Source: Methylopila sp. Yamaguchi
Lineage (GTDB): Bacteria > Pseudomonadota > Alphaproteobacteria > Rhizobiales > Methylopilaceae
Direction of reading: 5' to 3'
Assembly (NCBI RefSeq): GCF_002897035.1
Contig: NZ_BAUX01000003.1
Location: forward strand, 124,001 to 188,000
Length of the DNA stretch: 64,000 nt
The notes under the pieces were generated by a model. It did no database searches. It was not told the DNA's origin and saw nothing but the letters and a program-made list of their open reading frames with translations. Below are positions 39,514 to 49,105 of the stretch, in pieces (positions within the stretch are counted from its first letter, which is position 1; each line of letters opens with the position of its first letter). A program made the translations under genes and the position numbers.

Positions 39514-42435
39514 TTGCGTTCGGTCCGCGCCCTTCTTCCGGCGCTGCTTCTCTTCATGTCGCTCCTTTTCTCCGCCGCCCCCGCGGCGGCGCTGCAGCCG
39601 CTGTCCGTCGACGGCGACGACGAGGCGATCGATCTGCTGGGCGCCGTCGAGCGGCCGGTCGGCCAGGCGGATCGGCTCCAGGTCGCGACCTTCCCCGGCC
39701 CCGACGGGATCGTCCGACGGATCGAGGTGCGCGCCCAGCGCGAGGGCGGGGACGGACGGCAGTGGCTCGTCTTCGCGCTTCGCAACGACGGCGACGAACA
39801 GATCGACCGCCTGCTGGTCTCGCCGCACTTCCGGCTTGTGGGTTCGGGCGCCGTGTGGCCGGACCTCGGCGAGGAGCGGCTGGCGAACGTCACGGCCAGT
39901 CAGGGGCTGCGGCCCGAACGGCAGGCTTCCGACGACGCGGACGTGTTCCAGCTGACGATCGATCCCGGGGCGACAGTGACCTACGTCGTCGAGCTCGCCT
40001 CGCCGAAGCTGCTGCAGCTGACGCTTTGGGACACCGACGCCTACAAGGACAAGATCAACTCCTTCACGCTCTACCGCGGCATCATGCTCGGCGTCGGCGG
40101 CCTTCTGGCGCTGATCCTGACCATCCTGTTCGTGGTGAAGGGCAGCGTGATGTTCCCCGCCGCGGCCGCGCTGGCCTGGGGCGTGATGTTCTATCTCGGC
40201 GTCGACTTCGGCTTCTGGCGCAAGATTTTCGACCTTCAGCCGGACGTCGACCGCATCCTGAGAGCGGCGAGCGAAGCCTCGCTTGCGGCCACTCTGCTGG
40301 TCTTCCTATTCGCCTATCTCAATCTGAACCGATGGCATGTGCGCTACAGCCACATCATGGGCGTGTGGCTGGCTTTCCTGGTGGGGCTGGTTTGGCTTGC
40401 GGCCTATCAGGCGCCGATCGCCGCCGGTATCGCCCGGCTCTCGCTGATCGGCGTCGCGGTCATCGGCCTCGGCATCGTCGTGTGGTTCGCGGCTAAGGGC
40501 TACGACCGCGCGGTGATGCTGGCGCCGACGTGGATCCTGCTGGTCGCTTGGGTCGGCGCCGCCGCGATCACCGTCGCGGGCGGCCTCGCCAGCGATCTGG
40601 CCGCCGCGGCCCTGGTGGGCGGGCTGGTGCTGATCGTCCTTCTGATCGGCTTCACGGTCATGCAGCACGCCTTCTCCGGCGGCTCCGTCGCGACAGGGCC
40701 GGCCTCCGACGTCGAGCGCCGGGCGCTGGCGGTCACCGGCTCCGGCGACGTGGTGTGGGACTGGGACGTCGAGGGCGACCGCGTCCACGCCGGATATGAG
40801 CTGGAGCATGCGCTCGGCCTCAAGCGCGGCGCGCTCGATGCGCCGGCCGCGCGCTGGCTCGACGTGGTTCATCCAAGCGACCGCGACCGGTTCCGCGCGG
40901 CTCTCGACGCGCTGGTGGAGGAACGCCGGGGACGCCTCACGGAGACCTTTCGCCTGCGCGGCGCGGACGGGCATTTCCTCTGGTACACGCTGCGCGCCCG
41001 CCCCGTGGTGGGCGCGGACGGCGAGGTCGTGCGTTGCGTCGGCACGCTGCTCGACGTGACCGACGCCAAGACCACCGAGGAGCGCCTGCTCCAGAACGCG
41101 GTGCACGACAACCTCACCGGGCTGCCGAACCGCGAGCTGTTCGTGGACCGGCTGGACGCCGCGCTCGCCTACGCCCAGACCGACATGGGACTGCGGCCGA
41201 CGGTGATGGTGCTCGACATCGACCGCTACAAGAAGGTCAACGAGAGCGTCGGCGTCACCACGGGCGACACCATCCTCATCACGGTGGTCCGGCGGCTCTC
41301 GCGGCTCCTGAAGCCCCAGGACACGCTGGCGCGCCTGGGCGGCGATCAGTTCGGCGTGCTGCTGCTGTCGGAGCGCGACGGCGAAAACATCACCGGCTTC
41401 GCCGACACCCTGAAGCGCACATTGCGCGCGCCGATCACCTTCGGCGGCCGCGAGATCTTCCTCACCGCCTCGATCGGCCTTGCGCTTTCCGACGGCCGGT
41501 CAGGCGCCGCCGGCGAGGAGATGGTCAAGAACGCCGAGGTGGCGATGTACCACGCCAAGCGCTTCGGCGGGGACCACATCGAGGTGTTCAAGCCGACCAT
41601 GCGGGCGGCGACCACCGATCGCCTGCTGATCGCGGGCGAACTCAACCGGGCGCTCGAGCGCAACGAGATCAAGGTGCACTACCAGCCGATCGTCCGGCTG
41701 GAGGACCGCACCATCGCGGGCTTCGAGGCGCTGCTGCGCTGGGAGCATCCGCGCTACGGCCGCCGCTCGACCGCGGAGTTCATCTCGATTGCGGAAGAGA
41801 GCGGCCTGATCGTCGACCTCGGCCTGTTCGCGCTGGACGAGGCTGCGCGTCAGCTCGCGCAGTGGCAGGCGCGGGTGCCAGGCGAGCCGCCGCTGTTCAT
41901 GTCGGTCAACGTCTCGAGCCGGCAGTTCCTGCGGCAAGACCTGGTGCAGGACATCAAGAACGTGCTGGCGCGGGCGCTGCTCCCGCCGGGCTCGCTCAAG
42001 ATCGAGCTGACCGAGAGCCTGGTCATGGAGAACCCTGAACACGCGGCGCAGATGCTGCTGCGCCTCCGGGAGCTCGGCGCAGGGCTGTCGCTCGACGACT
42101 TCGGCACCGGCCACTCCAGCCTCGCCTATCTCCAGCGCTTTCCCTTCGACGTGTTGAAGATCGACAAGTCCTTCGTGCGTCCCACGGGACGGGGGGAGCG
42201 GCCGGTCATCTTGGGCTCGATCGTGCGGCTCGCGCACGATCTAGGCATGGAGGTCGTCGCAGAGGGCGTGGAGACCGACGGCGACGCGGTCGAGCTCTAT
42301 CACCTCGGCGCCACCTTCGCGCAGGGCTACGCCTTCGGCGAGGCCATGTCGGCTGACGATTGCGACCGCATGCTTGGGCTCGCTCCCCAGGGCGTCGCCC
42401 GCCGGATGATGCAGGGCGCGCTCGGACGGCGGTGA
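39514..42435 (+). CDS. Membrane PAS-GGDEF(degenerate)-EAL protein, predicted c-di-GMP phosphodiesterase
   Basis: This protein of about 973 residues starts with TTG after GGGGAGACGCC, which restores a full signal peptide (VRALLPALLLFMSLLFSAAP); an ATG 14 codons later is the alternative. Residues 30-180 form a periplasmic sensor region, about 190-385 six to seven membrane helices, about 405-525 a PAS domain (SGDVVWDWDVEGDRVHAGYE) and about 540-700 a GGDEF domain whose active site reads RLGGDQFG, so cyclase activity is doubtful. The EAL domain (about 715-960) keeps its residues: EALLRWEHP, MSVNVSSRQF, IELTESLV, LDDFGTGHSS, LKIDKSFV, AEGVET and FAQGYAFG. It is predicted to hydrolyse c-di-GMP in response to a periplasmic or redox signal. 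Confidence 0.9.
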   Translation: MRSVRALLPALLLFMSLLFSAAPAAALQPLSVDGDDEAIDLLGAVERPVGQADRLQVATFPGPDGIVRRIEVRAQREGGDGRQWLVFALRNDGDEQIDRLLVSPHFRLVGSGAVWPDLGEERLANVTASQGLRPERQASDDADVFQLTIDPGATVTYVVELASPKLLQLTLWDTDAYKDKINSFTLYRGIMLGVGGLLALILTILFVVKGSVMFPAAAALAWGVMFYLGVDFGFWRKIFDLQPDVDRILRAASEASLAATLLVFLFAYLNLNRWHVRYSHIMGVWLAFLVGLVWLAAYQAPIAAGIARLSLIGVAVIGLGIVVWFAAKGYDRAVMLAPTWILLVAWVGAAAITVAGGLASDLAAAALVGGLVLIVLLIGFTVMQHAFSGGSVATGPASDVERRALAVTGSGDVVWDWDVEGDRVHAGYELEHALGLKRGALDAPAARWLDVVHPSDRDRFRAALDALVEERRGRLTETFRLRGADGHFLWYTLRARPVVGADGEVVRCVGTLLDVTDAKTTEERLLQNAVHDNLTGLPNRELFVDRLDAALAYAQTDMGLRPTVMVLDIDRYKKVNESVGVTTGDTILITVVRRLSRLLKPQDTLARLGGDQFGVLLLSERDGENITGFADTLKRTLRAPITFGGREIFLTASIGLALSDGRSGAAGEEMVKNAEVAMYHAKRFGGDHIEVFKPTMRAATTDRLLIAGELNRALERNEIKVHYQPIVRLEDRTIAGFEALLRWEHPRYGRRSTAEFISIAEESGLIVDLGLFALDEAARQLAQWQARVPGEPPLFMSVNVSSRQFLRQDLVQDIKNVLARALLPPGSLKIELTESLVMENPEHAAQMLLRLRELGAGLSLDDFGTGHSSLAYLQRFPFDVLKIDKSFVRPTGRGERPVILGSIVRLAHDLGMEVVAEGVETDGDAVELYHLGATFAQGYAFGEAMSADDCDRMLGLAPQGVARRMMQGALGRR

Positions 42436-42507
42436 CGGCGCTGTTCCTCGGCGCTTCCGGAGCTCTGATTTCCAGGCGTGGGTTTAGCGCCTGAGACGGG
42501 AGGACCC

Positions 42508-43089
42508 ATGACCTTTCGCGCACGGTTGATCCGCACGGCCGGCGGGCTCGCCGCCGTGGCGGCGACGAGCGGAGCCGCCTTCGGCGACGCCGCGAAACCT
42601 CAGGTTGAGATGCACCGCACGCAGGCGACCGAGAAAGACGAAAGCGGCTGGTATCTGGGGAAGTCGACCAAGGGCGGCTTCCGCATCCTGTCGCCGATCC
42701 CGTTCAACGACTACACGATCGTCACCGAAGACCGGAACATCGGCCGCCTGACGCTGCACGGCGTCGGCAGCAAGAGCGCGGACGGGATGGAGTTCGGCGC
42801 GATCGAAACCGTGCGGACCGACCGTCAGAAGGACGTCGACCTGCGCGACCTGATCGCCGGCGTGGCGAGAAAGCAGGGCGCGGCCGTTCCCGACGTCGAG
42901 GTTGAGACGATCGGCAGGGAGGAGGTCGCGCGCGCGGCCTTCGAAGGGCCATCCCGCGGCATCGTGATGCGCGTCTCGAAAACGGATAGGGGCCTGTTCA
43001 ACGTGATCTGCGACTACCCCGTCGCTATCTCGGAATCGGCCAAGCTCACCTGCGCGGACTACGTGGACAGCTTCCGCCTCGACGACTGA
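42508..43089 (+). CDS. Secreted protein of unknown function
   Basis: This 193-residue protein has a signal peptide (1-25, ending GAAFGDAAK). The mature part is mixed alpha/beta with no motif that I recognise: GGFRILSPIPFNDYTIVTED, VRTDRQKDVDLRDLIAGVAR and an end LTCADYVDSFRLDD. Two Cys near the C-terminus could pair. The start at 42508 follows GGGAGGA. It lies between the EAL protein and yqgE, which is convergent. Confidence 0.6.
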   Translation: MTFRARLIRTAGGLAAVAATSGAAFGDAAKPQVEMHRTQATEKDESGWYLGKSTKGGFRILSPIPFNDYTIVTEDRNIGRLTLHGVGSKSADGMEFGAIETVRTDRQKDVDLRDLIAGVARKQGAAVPDVEVETIGREEVARAAFEGPSRGIVMRVSKTDRGLFNVICDYPVAISESAKLTCADYVDSFRLDD

Positions 43090-43101
43090 CCGGAGCCCGC
43101 C

Positions 43102-43725
43102 TCAGGCGTGCCCGGCTTCCGGGGAGAGCTTGCCGAGGTCGATGCCGATCTTCGCCAGCGCGCGCTCGTACTTCGTCTCGACCGCGCCGTCGAACACCAG
43201 ACCGCGGTCGGCGGGCACGTTGAGCCACCCGTTCGCCTGGATCTCGGTCTCGAGCTGCCCCGGCGCCCAGCCGGCGTAACCGAGCGCGAGCAGCGCGCTC
43301 TTGGGCCCCGCGCCCTTGGCGATCGCCTTGAGGATGTCGAGCGTCGCCGTCAGGCAGATGCCGTCGTCGATCGAGAGCGTCGAGTCCTCGATCATGAAGT
43401 CGGCGGAGTGGAGCACGAAGCCGCGGCCGGACTCGACCGGCCCGCCCCGCAGCACCTGAATCGAGCCGGCGCGCTCCGGCAGCCGGATCTCCTCGCCCTC
43501 CGAGATCACGTCGAGCTGCACCAGCAGGTCGGGAAAGCTGATATGCGGGGCCGGCTTGTTGACCACGATGCCCATAGCGCCCTCGGAGGAATGCGCGCAG
43601 ACGTAGATCACCGTGCGGGCGAACCGGTCGTCCGTCATGGTCGGCATGGCGACCAGCACCTGACCGTCGAGATAGCCCGATCGGACGGTGCGGTCAGCGA
43701 GGCGTTTGCGCAGGAGCTCCGGCAT
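43102..43725 (-). CDS. yqgE: YqgE/AlgH family protein
   Basis: This 207-residue UPF0301 protein has the motifs [57 protein letters not shown] and [20 protein letters not shown]. AlgH was named in Pseudomonas for alginate regulation, but no enzymatic function is established. Length is normal. It faces the secreted protein tail to tail with 12 bases between, and is divergent from the DsbD-like gene. Confidence 0.93.
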   Translation of the reverse strand: MPELLRKRLADRTVRSGYLDGQVLVAMPTMTDDRFARTVIYVCAHSSEGAMGIVVNKPAPHISFPDLLVQLDVISEGEEIRLPERAGSIQVLRGGPVESGRGFVLHSADFMIEDSTLSIDDGICLTATLDILKAIAKGAGPKSALLALGYAGWAPGQLETEIQANGWLNVPADRGLVFDGAVETKYERALAKIGIDLGKLSPEAGHA

Positions 43726-43837
43726 ACATGGAAGAGTAGGGCCGCTCGTCGTGTTTTGAAAGGAGGCGCCGCCGCGCTTTCACGTCGCCCTCACGTCGAG
43801 TTGCCTTTCTCAGGGGCCGGCCTCAGGTAAGGCTTCG

Positions 43838-44665
43838 ATGATGATCGCCCGCTCGCTGCTCGCCGCCCTCTCCGTCGTCGCTCTCGCGTGGCCCGCCTCC
43901 GCGGAGCCCACATCGCCTTGGGCGCGCGACGGCGCGTCGGCGCTGCGGCTGGTCGACGCGGGCCGCGGGCCGGCCGGCGAGCGCCTCGCCGCCGTCGCGA
44001 TCACGCTGGACGGCGGCTGGAAGACCTACTGGCGCCAGCCCGGCGACAGCGGCGTGCCGCCCCGCTTCGACTTTTCCGGCTCGCGCAACCTCGCGTCCGC
44101 GACCGTCGTGTTTCCGGTTCCGGAGCGCGCCAGCGACGAGAGCGGGATCACCAACGTCTACCACAACGAGGTGACGCTTCCGGTCGCCGTCATTCCGAAG
44201 GATCCGGCCGTGCCCGTGGAGCTCGCGCTGGTGGCGGACTACGGCGTCTGCGACCAGGTCTGCGTCCCTGTGCGCTCGGAGGTCTCGCTCAGCCTCGCCG
44301 CCGACGGCGGTTTTCCCGGTCCGGCAGCTGCGGCGGCGCGACGCGCGCTCGCGCATGCGCCGAAGCCCAAGGCGCTCGGCGCGCCGGACGGCCCGCTTGC
44401 GATCGCGTCGATCATCCGCGAGGGCAACGGCTTCGAGGTCGGCGTCCGCGCGGGGGCGCCGGGCGCTCTGCTGTTCGCCGAAACAGGGGAGGGCGCCTTC
44501 GTGCCCTCGCCGAAGGCGCTGCCGTCGCGCGCGGACGGCGTCGAGCGCTTCCATGTGGCGCTGCCGGAGGGCGCGCCGCCTTCGGCGCTGCGCCTGACGC
44601 TCTCGGCCGGCGGAGAGGCCATCGAGACGCTGACGCCTATCGACGCCGTCGCGGCGAAGCCCTAA
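43838..44665 (+). CDS. Secreted DsbD-alpha-domain-like protein
   Basis: This 275-residue protein has a signal peptide (1-22, ending WPASAEP) and a thiol-disulfide interchange (DsbD N-terminal, DsbC-binding) domain: LAAVAITLDGGWKTYWRQPG, GVPPRFDFSGSRNL, NVYHNEVTLPVAVI and the Cys pair DYGVCDQVCVPVRSEVSLSL. It lacks the membrane and thioredoxin domains of full DsbD, so it must work with another electron donor. The C-terminal third is Ala/Pro-rich. The peroxiredoxin gene follows by 71 bases, which suggests a redox pair. Confidence 0.85.
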   Translation: MMIARSLLAALSVVALAWPASAEPTSPWARDGASALRLVDAGRGPAGERLAAVAITLDGGWKTYWRQPGDSGVPPRFDFSGSRNLASATVVFPVPERASDESGITNVYHNEVTLPVAVIPKDPAVPVELALVADYGVCDQVCVPVRSEVSLSLAADGGFPGPAAAAARRALAHAPKPKALGAPDGPLAIASIIREGNGFEVGVRAGAPGALLFAETGEGAFVPSPKALPSRADGVERFHVALPEGAPPSALRLTLSAGGEAIETLTPIDAVAAKP

Positions 44666-44736
44666 ATCTCGGCCTCGACATCCCCAACGGCCGGGCCTCG
44701 TTCGGCCGCCTCACCGGATCGATCAGGAGAGTCCCA

Positions 44737-45222
44737 ATGGCCATTGAGGTCGGCGCGCGCCTGCCCAACACCACCTTCCGCACGATGGGCCCCGAAGGGC
44801 CGGCGACGGTGATGGCGGACGAACTGTTCGCGGGCAAGAAGGCGGTGCTGTTCGCCGTCCCGGGCGCCTTCACGCCCACCTGCCACAAGAACCATCTCCC
44901 GGGCTACCTCAACAACCTCGATGCGCTGAAGGACAAAGGCGTCGACGTGATCGCGGTCACCTCGGTCAACGACGTCTTCGTCATGAACGCCTGGGCCGAG
45001 GCCACCGGCGGCAAGGGCAAGATCGAGTTCCTGTCGGACGGCAGCGCCGATTTCGCCAAGGCGCTGGGCCTCGAGCTCGACGCCTCGGCCGGCGGCCTCG
45101 GCGTGCGGTCCAAGCGCTACGCCATGATCCTCGACGACATGACCGTCACCTTCCTCGCCGTCGAGGACAGCCCCGGCAAAGCCGACCTCTCCGCCGCCGA
45201 CAAGGTGCTCGCCGCACTTTGA
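44737..45222 (+). CDS. Prx5-type peroxiredoxin
   Basis: This 161-residue thiol peroxidase reduces peroxides with its peroxidatic Cys in PGAFTPTCHKNHLPGYLNN (about 49). The PxxxTxxC signature is intact and the downstream Arg lies in GVRSKRYAMILDDM. No Cys in the expected resolving position of typical two-Cys enzymes is visible, so it fits the atypical Prx5 or glutathione-dependent group. The ATG follows CAGGAGAG. It is downstream of the DsbD-like gene. Confidence 0.94.
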   Translation: MAIEVGARLPNTTFRTMGPEGPATVMADELFAGKKAVLFAVPGAFTPTCHKNHLPGYLNNLDALKDKGVDVIAVTSVNDVFVMNAWAEATGGKGKIEFLSDGSADFAKALGLELDASAGGLGVRSKRYAMILDDMTVTFLAVEDSPGKADLSAADKVLAAL

Positions 45223-45264
45223 AGCCTCGATAAGGGCGAGCCGGCCGCCGTGCGGCGCGCCCTC

Positions 45265-45350
45265 ATGGTCCGGCTTGGCCGGACCATCCTCGTCCGACGC
45301 TGAACTCCGCGCCCGAGGTTGGTCCTCCGGTTGAGCCGGACGACGACGGC
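45265..45350. repeat. Intergenic repeat element, copy B
   Basis: It begins with the hairpin atggtccggc-ttg-gccggaccat (45265-45287), continues with cctcgtccgacg and ends with gtcctccggttgagccgga and acgacgacgg (to about 45350). Copy C at 46970-47050 has the same order of blocks in the same direction: tccggcttgaccggaccat, a tgtccgacg spacer and gtcctccggtcaagccggag. The pair flanks rnhA-thrB. Confidence 0.7.
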
Positions 45351-45388
45351 GGAGCGGGGTCGGGCGAGGTGAGAGCGGCCCGCGGGTC

Positions 45389-45913
45389 TCACCGCTTCGA
45401 CTGGAACGGCTTCATGCCCTCGCGCGCCAACTCGTCGGCGCGCTCGTTCTCCGGGTGGCCAGCGTGCCCTTTCACCCAGCGCCAGTCGATCTGGTGGGTC
45501 CGGATCGCGGCGTCCAGGCGCTCCCACAGGTCCTGGTTCTTTACCGGCTTCTTGTCGGCCGTCCGCCAGCCGTTCTTCTTCCAGCCGTAGACCCACTTGG
45601 TGACGCCGTCACGCAGGTACTGGCTGTCGGTGTGCAGCACCACCTCGCAGGGGCGCGTCAGCGCCTCCAGCGCCGAGATGGCGGCCATCAGCTCCATGCG
45701 GTTGTTGGTGGTCGGAGCCTCGCCGCCCTTCAGCTCCTTCTCGACGCCGCCCTTGCGAAGGATCGCGCCCCAGCCGCCAGGGCCAGGGTTTCCGGAGCAG
45801 GCGCCGTCGGTGAAGATCTCCACCGCGCCCGGGGCTACCGGCTTCTCCGGCTCCGCGGGCCTCGCGAGCGGCGGAGGGCTCTTCGTCCGCGGCTTGTGCG
45901 ACACCGGGCTCAC
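45389..45913 (-). CDS. rnhA: Ribonuclease HI
   Basis: This 174-residue enzyme cuts RNA in RNA-DNA hybrids. The four catalytic acids are present: Asp in [20 protein letters not shown] (about 32), Glu in [15 protein letters not shown], Asp in [20 protein letters not shown] and Asp in [12 protein letters not shown] 25-residue Pro/Lys-rich N-terminal extension precedes the core. The start is GTG overlapping the thrB stop (GTGA); a second GTG lies three codons on. The thrB-rnhA pairing is common in alphaproteobacteria. Confidence 0.94.
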   Translation of the reverse strand: MSPVSHKPRTKSPPPLARPAEPEKPVAPGAVEIFTDGACSGNPGPGGWGAILRKGGVEKELKGGEAPTTNNRMELMAAISALEALTRPCEVVLHTDSQYLRDGVTKWVYGWKKNGWRTADKKPVKNQDLWERLDAAIRTHQIDWRWVKGHAGHPENERADELAREGMKPFQSKR

Positions 45914-46878
45914 GGCCGCCACCCGTAGTCGCCGAGCCCCGCCGCCTGCTGGTGGAAGCGAAGCTTCTTCAGGTATTCGAGCGGGTCGAGCTTCTTCACC
46001 AGCGCCCCCGGCGGCGTGTCGAGCCAGTCCACCAATCGGGTCAGCATGAAGCGTAGCGCGGCGCCGCGCGCGAGCGCCGGCAGCGCCGCGATCTCGGCCT
46101 CCGAGAGCGGCCGCGCCGCATGGTAGGCGTCGAGCAGCGCGCGGCCCTTGGTGACGTTGAACTCGCCGGTCGTCTCGAAGCACCAGGCGTTGAGGCAGAT
46201 CGCGACGTCGTAGGCGAAGGCGTCGTCGCAGGCGAAGTAGAAGTCGATCAGCCCGGACAGGCGGTCGCCCAGGAAGAACACGTTGTTCGGGAAGAGGTCG
46301 GCGTGGATGACGCCGGAGGGCAGGGCGAGGTCCTCGAACGTCGGTGCAAGCGCTGCGAGCTCCGCCTCGATCAGCGCGTCGAGCCCAGGCGCGACCGCGT
46401 CGCTGCGCCCGCGGGCGCTCTCCGCGAGGCGCCGCCAGCCGTCGACCGACAGCGCGTTAGGACGCTTAAGGTCAAAGCCCTTGCCGGCCTCGTGCAGGTC
46501 CGCCAGCGCGCGGCCCAACTCGGCGCACTGCCGCGGCGTCGGCCGGCGCACCGAGACGCCGTCGAGGAAGGTGACGAGGGCCGCGGGGCGACCGCAAAGC
46601 TCCGACAGCAGCGCGCCGTCGCGCGCCGCCACCGGCTGCGGGCAGGTGACGCCGCGAGCGGCGAGATGCTCCAGCAGGCCTAGGAAGAACGGCAGGTCGT
46701 CGCGGCTTACCCGCTTCTCATAGAGCGTGAGGATGAACCGCGCCTTGGTGGTCACGAGCAGGTAGTTGGTGTTCTCCACGCCCTCCGCGATGCCCTTGAA
46801 CGAGACGGCCTCGCCGATGTCGTAGGCCTTGAGGAAGGCGGCGAGGTCCTCGTCGGGGACTTCGGTGTAGACAGCCAT
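45910..46878 (-). CDS. thrB: Homoserine kinase (ThrB, choline-kinase-like fold)
   Basis: This 322-residue kinase phosphorylates homoserine for threonine synthesis. It is of the APH/choline-kinase-like type used in alphaproteobacteria: [20 protein letters not shown] at the start, [20 protein letters not shown], the catalytic loop [18 protein letters not shown] (about 187-204) and the Mg site [20 protein letters not shown]. It is cotranscribed with rnhA. The upstream gap to ispH holds repeat copy C. Confidence 0.95.
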   Translation of the reverse strand: MAVYTEVPDEDLAAFLKAYDIGEAVSFKGIAEGVENTNYLLVTTKARFILTLYEKRVSRDDLPFFLGLLEHLAARGVTCPQPVAARDGALLSELCGRPAALVTFLDGVSVRRPTPRQCAELGRALADLHEAGKGFDLKRPNALSVDGWRRLAESARGRSDAVAPGLDALIEAELAALAPTFEDLALPSGVIHADLFPNNVFFLGDRLSGLIDFYFACDDAFAYDVAICLNAWCFETTGEFNVTKGRALLDAYHAARPLSEAEIAALPALARGAALRFMLTRLVDWLDTPPGALVKKLDPLEYLKKLRFHQQAAGLGDYGWRP

Positions 46879-46969
46879 GCGGGGTCTCAGGTGAGGGGGA
46901 GGGCGCACGGGCTGCTTAAGAGGTCGGCGCGCCGGCCGCAATGGGCCTCGGGCCACGTGAAACGTCCTG

Positions 46970-47050
46970 TCCGGCTTGACCGGACCATCCATGTCCGACG
47001 TGGAGCACGCCGGCGAATGTGGGTCCTCCGGTCAAGCCGGAGGACGATGG
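46970..47050. repeat. Intergenic repeat element, copy C
   Basis: tccggcttgaccggaccat (46970-46988) begins the element, and gtcctccggtcaagccggag with gac (47023-47045) ends it. The left 14 bases tccggcttgaccgg and the right ccggtcaagccgga are reverse complements, so the whole unit can fold. The layout repeats copy B (45265-45350) in the same orientation. It occupies the gap between thrB and ispH. Confidence 0.75.
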
Positions 47051-47078
47051 GTGCGCTTGGGATAGTCGGCTCGCCCGC

Positions 47079-48044
47079 CTACTCCGCCGCCGGCGCCCGG
47101 AGCTCGCGGGGGAGGGGGAAGAACACGCTCTCGTCCGCGGTCGACACCGTTTCGACCGTCACCGCGTAGCGCTCGGCGAAGGCGTCGATGATCTCCTCGA
47201 CCAGGATCTCCGGCGCCGAGGCGCCGGCCGTGACGCCGAGCGTCCTGAGACCCGAGAACTCGTCCCAGTCGATGTCGGTCGCGCGCTGCACCAGCCGCGC
47301 CACGCGGCAGCCGGCGCGCTCGGCCACCTCGCGCAGGCGCTGGGAGTTCGACGAGTTCGGCGCGCCCACCACGACGAGCCCGTCGCACTCCGGCGCGACG
47401 CGTTTCACCGCCTCTTGGCGGTTGGTGGTCGCGTAGCAGATGTCTTCCTTGTAGGGGCCGTTGATCAGCGGGAAGCGGGCCTTCAGCGCCGCCACCACGT
47501 CGGCGGTGTCGTCGATCGACAGCGTCGTTTGGGTGACGTAGGCGAGCTCCTCCGCATCCGCAGGCAGGACGAGCGCCGCGACGTCGGCGACGGTCTCGAC
47601 CAGCAGCACCGCGCCGTCGGGCAGCTGACCCATGGTGCCGATCACCTCGGGGTGGCCGGCGTGGCCGATGAGCAGCACCAGCCGCCCGCGCTTGTGGTGG
47701 ATCTCCGCCTCGCGGTGCACCTTGGTGACCAGCGGGCAGGTGGCGTCGATCGCGATCAGGTTGCGGGCTTTCGCCGCGGCCGGCACCGACTTCGCGACGC
47801 CATGGGCCGAGAACACCACCGGCCGGTCGCCGTCGGGCGCCTCGTCCAGCTCTTCGATGAAGACCGCCCCTTTGCGCTTCAGGGCGTCGACCACGTAGCG
47901 GTTGTGCACGATCTCGTGGCGGACGTAGACCGGCGGCCCGAAGCGCACGAGGGCGGCCTCGACCACGTCGATCGCGCGCACCACGCCGGCGCAAAACCCT
48001 CGCGGGGCGCACAGCAGGATGCGGAGGGGCGGCTTGTCGCTCAT
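47079..48044 (-). CDS. ispH: 4-hydroxy-3-methylbut-2-enyl diphosphate reductase
   Basis: This 321-residue iron-sulfur enzyme makes IPP and DMAPP in the last step of the MEP pathway. The three cluster Cys lie in [20 protein letters not shown] (about 18), [20 protein letters not shown] (about 103) and near [10 protein letters not shown] (NEKICYAT-like segment [14 protein letters not shown]). The HEIVHN and SAHGV motifs are present. The ATG at 48044 gives the normal N-terminus; the frame continues upstream without similarity. Confidence 0.95.
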   Translation of the reverse strand: MSDKPPLRILLCAPRGFCAGVVRAIDVVEAALVRFGPPVYVRHEIVHNRYVVDALKRKGAVFIEELDEAPDGDRPVVFSAHGVAKSVPAAAKARNLIAIDATCPLVTKVHREAEIHHKRGRLVLLIGHAGHPEVIGTMGQLPDGAVLLVETVADVAALVLPADAEELAYVTQTTLSIDDTADVVAALKARFPLINGPYKEDICYATTNRQEAVKRVAPECDGLVVVGAPNSSNSQRLREVAERAGCRVARLVQRATDIDWDEFSGLRTLGVTAGASAPEILVEEIIDAFAERYAVTVETVSTADESVFFPLPRELRAPAAE

Positions 48045-48233
48045 GATCCGCTCAAGTGAGACAGGCGCCGAAGCGCGGGCCGTCGGGCGGGGACGGCGTT
48101 CGCCCCCGAGATGGGCCGCGCGAGCGGGGAGTGTCAAGGCGAGCCCCGCGCTTTCGCGCGCGGAACCACCTTGCTATAAAGCCCGCGCGCCGGGGCCGTC
48201 CCGCCCGCGGCGCCTGTTCCGGGGGCGAGGCGT

Positions 48234-48878
48234 ATGCGTAGCGGCGACGGACGACGGACGAAAGCTGGCATCCATCTCCTGGCAGGCGCGGCGGCGCTGG
48301 CGCTGTCCGCGTGCAGCACGGTGGGCGGCGACCAGCAGGCCGGCGCCCCAGGCCAGGAAAGCGTGGCGACGAAGCTGCTGCTCGGCAACGCCAACCCGCC
48401 CCCGATCACGCCGCCGGTGGACGACGCCCTCAAGCGCGATTGCCCGCCGATCGAGATCCTCGACGGCACGGCGGCCTTCCGCGCCTATGATCCGCCCTCC
48501 GCGACCGACCCGTTCTCGGTGCGCTACCAGGCCAATCTGGTCGACACCGCGCGGCAGTGCTCCAGCCTCGGCGTCGAGGCGGCGATCCGAGTCGGCGTCA
48601 CGGGCCGCGTGATTCTCGGGCCGAAGGGCGCGCCCGGCGCCTTCCGCCTGCCGCTGCGCGTTGCGGTCGTCGACGAGGCCGACAAGCCGATCTACTCGCA
48701 GGTCCATGTGATCGACGTGGTGGTGCCGGCGGGCCAGACCCAGGCGCAATTCCCGCATCTCGAGCAGGACATCGTGGTGCCGATCCCGGAAAACCGCTTC
48801 CGCGGCTGGCGCATCCTCGTCGGCTACGACCCCAAGGGCGTTCCGGCCGGCGCTGTCCGCCGCTCCGCCCGCCGCTGA
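48234..48878 (+). CDS. Lipoprotein of unknown function
   Basis: This 214-residue protein has a lipobox LALSAC (acylated Cys near 27, followed by STVGGDQQ). The mature part has a CPPIEILDGTAAFRAYDPPS segment and a beta-rich region (GVTGRVILGPKGAPGAFRLP, QVHVIDVVVPAGQTQAQFPH) ending in an Arg-rich tail RRSARR. I do not recognise an established family name. The residue after Cys is Ser, so an outer-membrane location is expected if Lol rules hold. It lies upstream of the tRNA gene on the same strand. Confidence 0.7.
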   Translation: MRSGDGRRTKAGIHLLAGAAALALSACSTVGGDQQAGAPGQESVATKLLLGNANPPPITPPVDDALKRDCPPIEILDGTAAFRAYDPPSATDPFSVRYQANLVDTARQCSSLGVEAAIRVGVTGRVILGPKGAPGAFRLPLRVAVVDEADKPIYSQVHVIDVVVPAGQTQAQFPHLEQDIVVPIPENRFRGWRILVGYDPKGVPAGAVRRSARR

Positions 48879-49028
48879 GGCGCCGACGGCGCGCGGCTCC
48901 GCGGCGGCAAGACGGTGTTTCAGCGCTGCGCCGGGACGCGCCTTTCTCGGCGTCCGCCGCTTGACACCGTTCCGCGCCCTTCCTTATATCCGCCCGCGCC
49001 GCGGGGACGCTCATGCGACCCCTGCCGT

Positions 49029-49105
49029 GGCGGAGTAGCTCAGCTGGTTAGAGCAGCGGAATCATAATCCGCGTGTCGGGGGTTCGAGTCCCTCCTCCGC
49101 TACCA
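49029..49105 (+). tRNA. tRNA-Met (anticodon CAT)
   Basis: A 77-base tRNA with encoded CCA. Acceptor arms ggcggag (49029-49035) and ctccgct (3' end) pair with one G-T. The D-arm is gctcagctggttagagc, the anticodon arm gcgga-atcataa-tccgc places CAT at 34-36, and the T-arm is cgggggttcgagtccctc. The body matches the elongator-Met form rather than initiator tRNA. It is the left border of the accessory region: the reading frame of the integrase remnant runs into it from the other strand. Confidence 0.93.

Noticed and set aside
29492-42435. Upstream extensions of coxB, of the GGDEF-EAL gene and of other genes in their frames
   Set aside because: The added residues have no family similarity and run through other genes or leaders; ribosome sites support the later starts.
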